Source of the DNA: CAZYFH01 sp965249175
GTDB taxonomy: Bacteria; Acidobacteriota; Vicinamibacteria; Vicinamibacterales; UBA8438
Reading direction: 5' to 3'
DNA: 64,000 nt
Assembly (NCBI GenBank): GCA_965249175.1
Contig: OZ252227.1
Location: forward strand, 2,666,001-2,730,000
Part shown: positions 63,277-64,000 of the stretch, one piece after another
Position numbering within the stretch: the stretch's first letter is position 1
Layout of the letters: every line of letters starts with the position of its first letter
Notes under the pieces: generated by a model
The model's database searches: none
What the model saw: the letters and a program-made list of their open reading frames with translations, nothing else
Told to the model about the DNA's origin: nothing
Program-made: the position numbers and the translations under genes

Positions 63277-64000
63277 CTAGTCTCCGGCCTCCGGGGACCT
63301 AAGATTAGAGTGCATCACCATCGATTCCAGCACGCTGGCCGCCCTCCCGCTGTCAATGGCCTCCGCCCCCATCGCGACCCCGTCCCGGAGCGAGTCGACC
63401 CGCTCCATGACGACGAGTCCGGCAGCGACGTTCGCCAGCACGAACTCGCGCGGTGGCCCGCCCTTTCCGTCGAGGACGGAGCGAGCCGTCGCCACGCTCG
63501 CCGACAGGTCATCGACGCGAAGGTCGTCCGCAGCGGCTCGGCGCAATCCGAGCTCCGCTGCATCCAGATAGAACGTCGTCACCCGCCCGGATCGCACCTC
63601 GGAGACCTTCGTGTACCCCGTCGTCGAGATCTCGTCGAGGCCGTCGGCGCCGTGTACGACCCACGCCCGCTCGGACCCGAGTGCGCCGAGCACGCGAGCC
63701 AAGACGTCGGTAAGCTCGGGTCGCGGCACACCGACGAGCTGCCGCTGGACGCCGGCGGGATTCGTCACGGGCCCGAGAAGGTTGAAGGCGGTGCGTACGC
63801 CGAGCTCCCGGCGTGCCGGCCCCGCGTGCCGCATCGCCGGATGGAAGGTCGGCGCGAAAAAGAACGCGATACCGGCCTCGTCGAGACTGCGTTCCACCGT
63901 GGCCGGCGCCGCCGTCACGTCCACCCCGAGTGCTTCGAACAGATCGGCGCTCCCGCAGCGGCTGGACACCGACCGGTTGCCGTGCTTCGCCACCTCGACG
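63277..64000 (-). CDS. trpD: Anthranilate phosphoribosyltransferase, N-terminus outside window
   Basis: About 241 residues of the C-terminal two thirds. The reading frame enters from the window edge with VEVAKHGNRSVSSRCGSADL (PRPP-binding loop), then EALGVDVTAAPATVERSLDE, FAPTFHPAMRHAGPARRELG, RTAFNLLGPVTNPAGVQRQL and VVHGADGLDEISTTGYTKV. First visible gene of the trp-aro cluster; the operon promoter is outside the window. Confidence 0.95.
   Translation of the reverse strand, partial: VEVAKHGNRSVSSRCGSADLFEALGVDVTAAPATVERSLDEAGIAFFFAPTFHPAMRHAGPARRELGVRTAFNLLGPVTNPAGVQRQLVGVPRPELTDVLARVLGALGSERAWVVHGADGLDEISTTGYTKVSEVRSGRVTTFYLDAAELGLRRAAADDLRVDDLSASVATARSVLDGKGGPPREFVLANVAAGLVVMERVDSLRDGVAMGAEAIDSGRAASVLESMVMHSNLRSPEAGD

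Overview
The window is GC-rich, densely packed bacterial chromosome. Its gene style and content suggest a soil or sediment acidobacterium of the Vicinamibacteria type: many short-spaced genes on both strands, a carboxypeptidase-regulatory-like secreted protein, SpoIIE-type phosphatase signalling, an HspR-DnaJ-ClpB cluster, a membrane-anchored serine/threonine kinase and GTG/TTG starts. This placement is an inference from gene content; there is no rRNA gene to confirm it.

Layout. 1-4.2 kb: agmatine-to-putrescine genes (agmatine deiminase, cut by the window edge, and N-carbamoylputrescine amidase), a membrane TPR protein and a Tat-exported GH99-like protein. 4.2-12.6 kb: a GAF histidine kinase with a PP2C response regulator, a lone bS18 gene, tRNA-Arg(CCT), apt, acylphosphatase, a secreted TPR protein, a thioesterase and tRNA-Pro(CGG), with REP-like hairpins at gene ends. 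12.7-14.1 kb: a decayed Ycf46-like AAA+ ATPase pseudogene. 14.2-14.9 kb: hydroxypyruvate isomerase.

14.96-19.1 kb is the most unusual part. It is a 4144-bp transposon with 19-bp perfect terminal inverted repeats and an 8-bp target duplication, carrying an IS1-type DDE transposase and three cargo genes. It sits inside the 5' end of the ferrochelatase gene hemH. One cargo gene, a minimal-nucleotidyltransferase-like (DUF6932-type) gene, is itself split by a complete 1449-bp ISL3-family element with its own 8-bp duplication. The outer transposon removed the native hemH start, and its terminal repeat supplies a new in-frame TTG start.

19.1-34 kb: hemH, bacilliredoxin, a sodium symporter, hspR-dnaJ-clpB, a CDGSH protein, rho, a CoA-binding protein, a family-39 glycosyltransferase, an AmrS-type radical SAM enzyme and a VapBC toxin-antitoxin pair. 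34-44 kb: a membrane Ser/Thr kinase split by an in-frame TAG, a GNAT protein, an NTF2-like lipoprotein, two PH-domain membrane proteins, an aminotransferase, and coaD-rsmD-recG. 44-54 kb: a PfkB kinase, lexA, a DUF3467 protein, nth, a zincin-like metallopeptidase, rsmA, ribonuclease J, FtsK and a cell-wall amidase. 54-57.4 kb: two small elements, an internally deleted IS5-type copy and a 166-bp MITE-like element. Each is inserted in a CTAG that forms the stop codons of two convergent genes. 57.4-64 kb: an aromatic amino acid supra-operon on the minus strand, trpD(partial)-trpC-trpF-trpB-trpA-chorismate mutase-DAHP synthase-tyrA.
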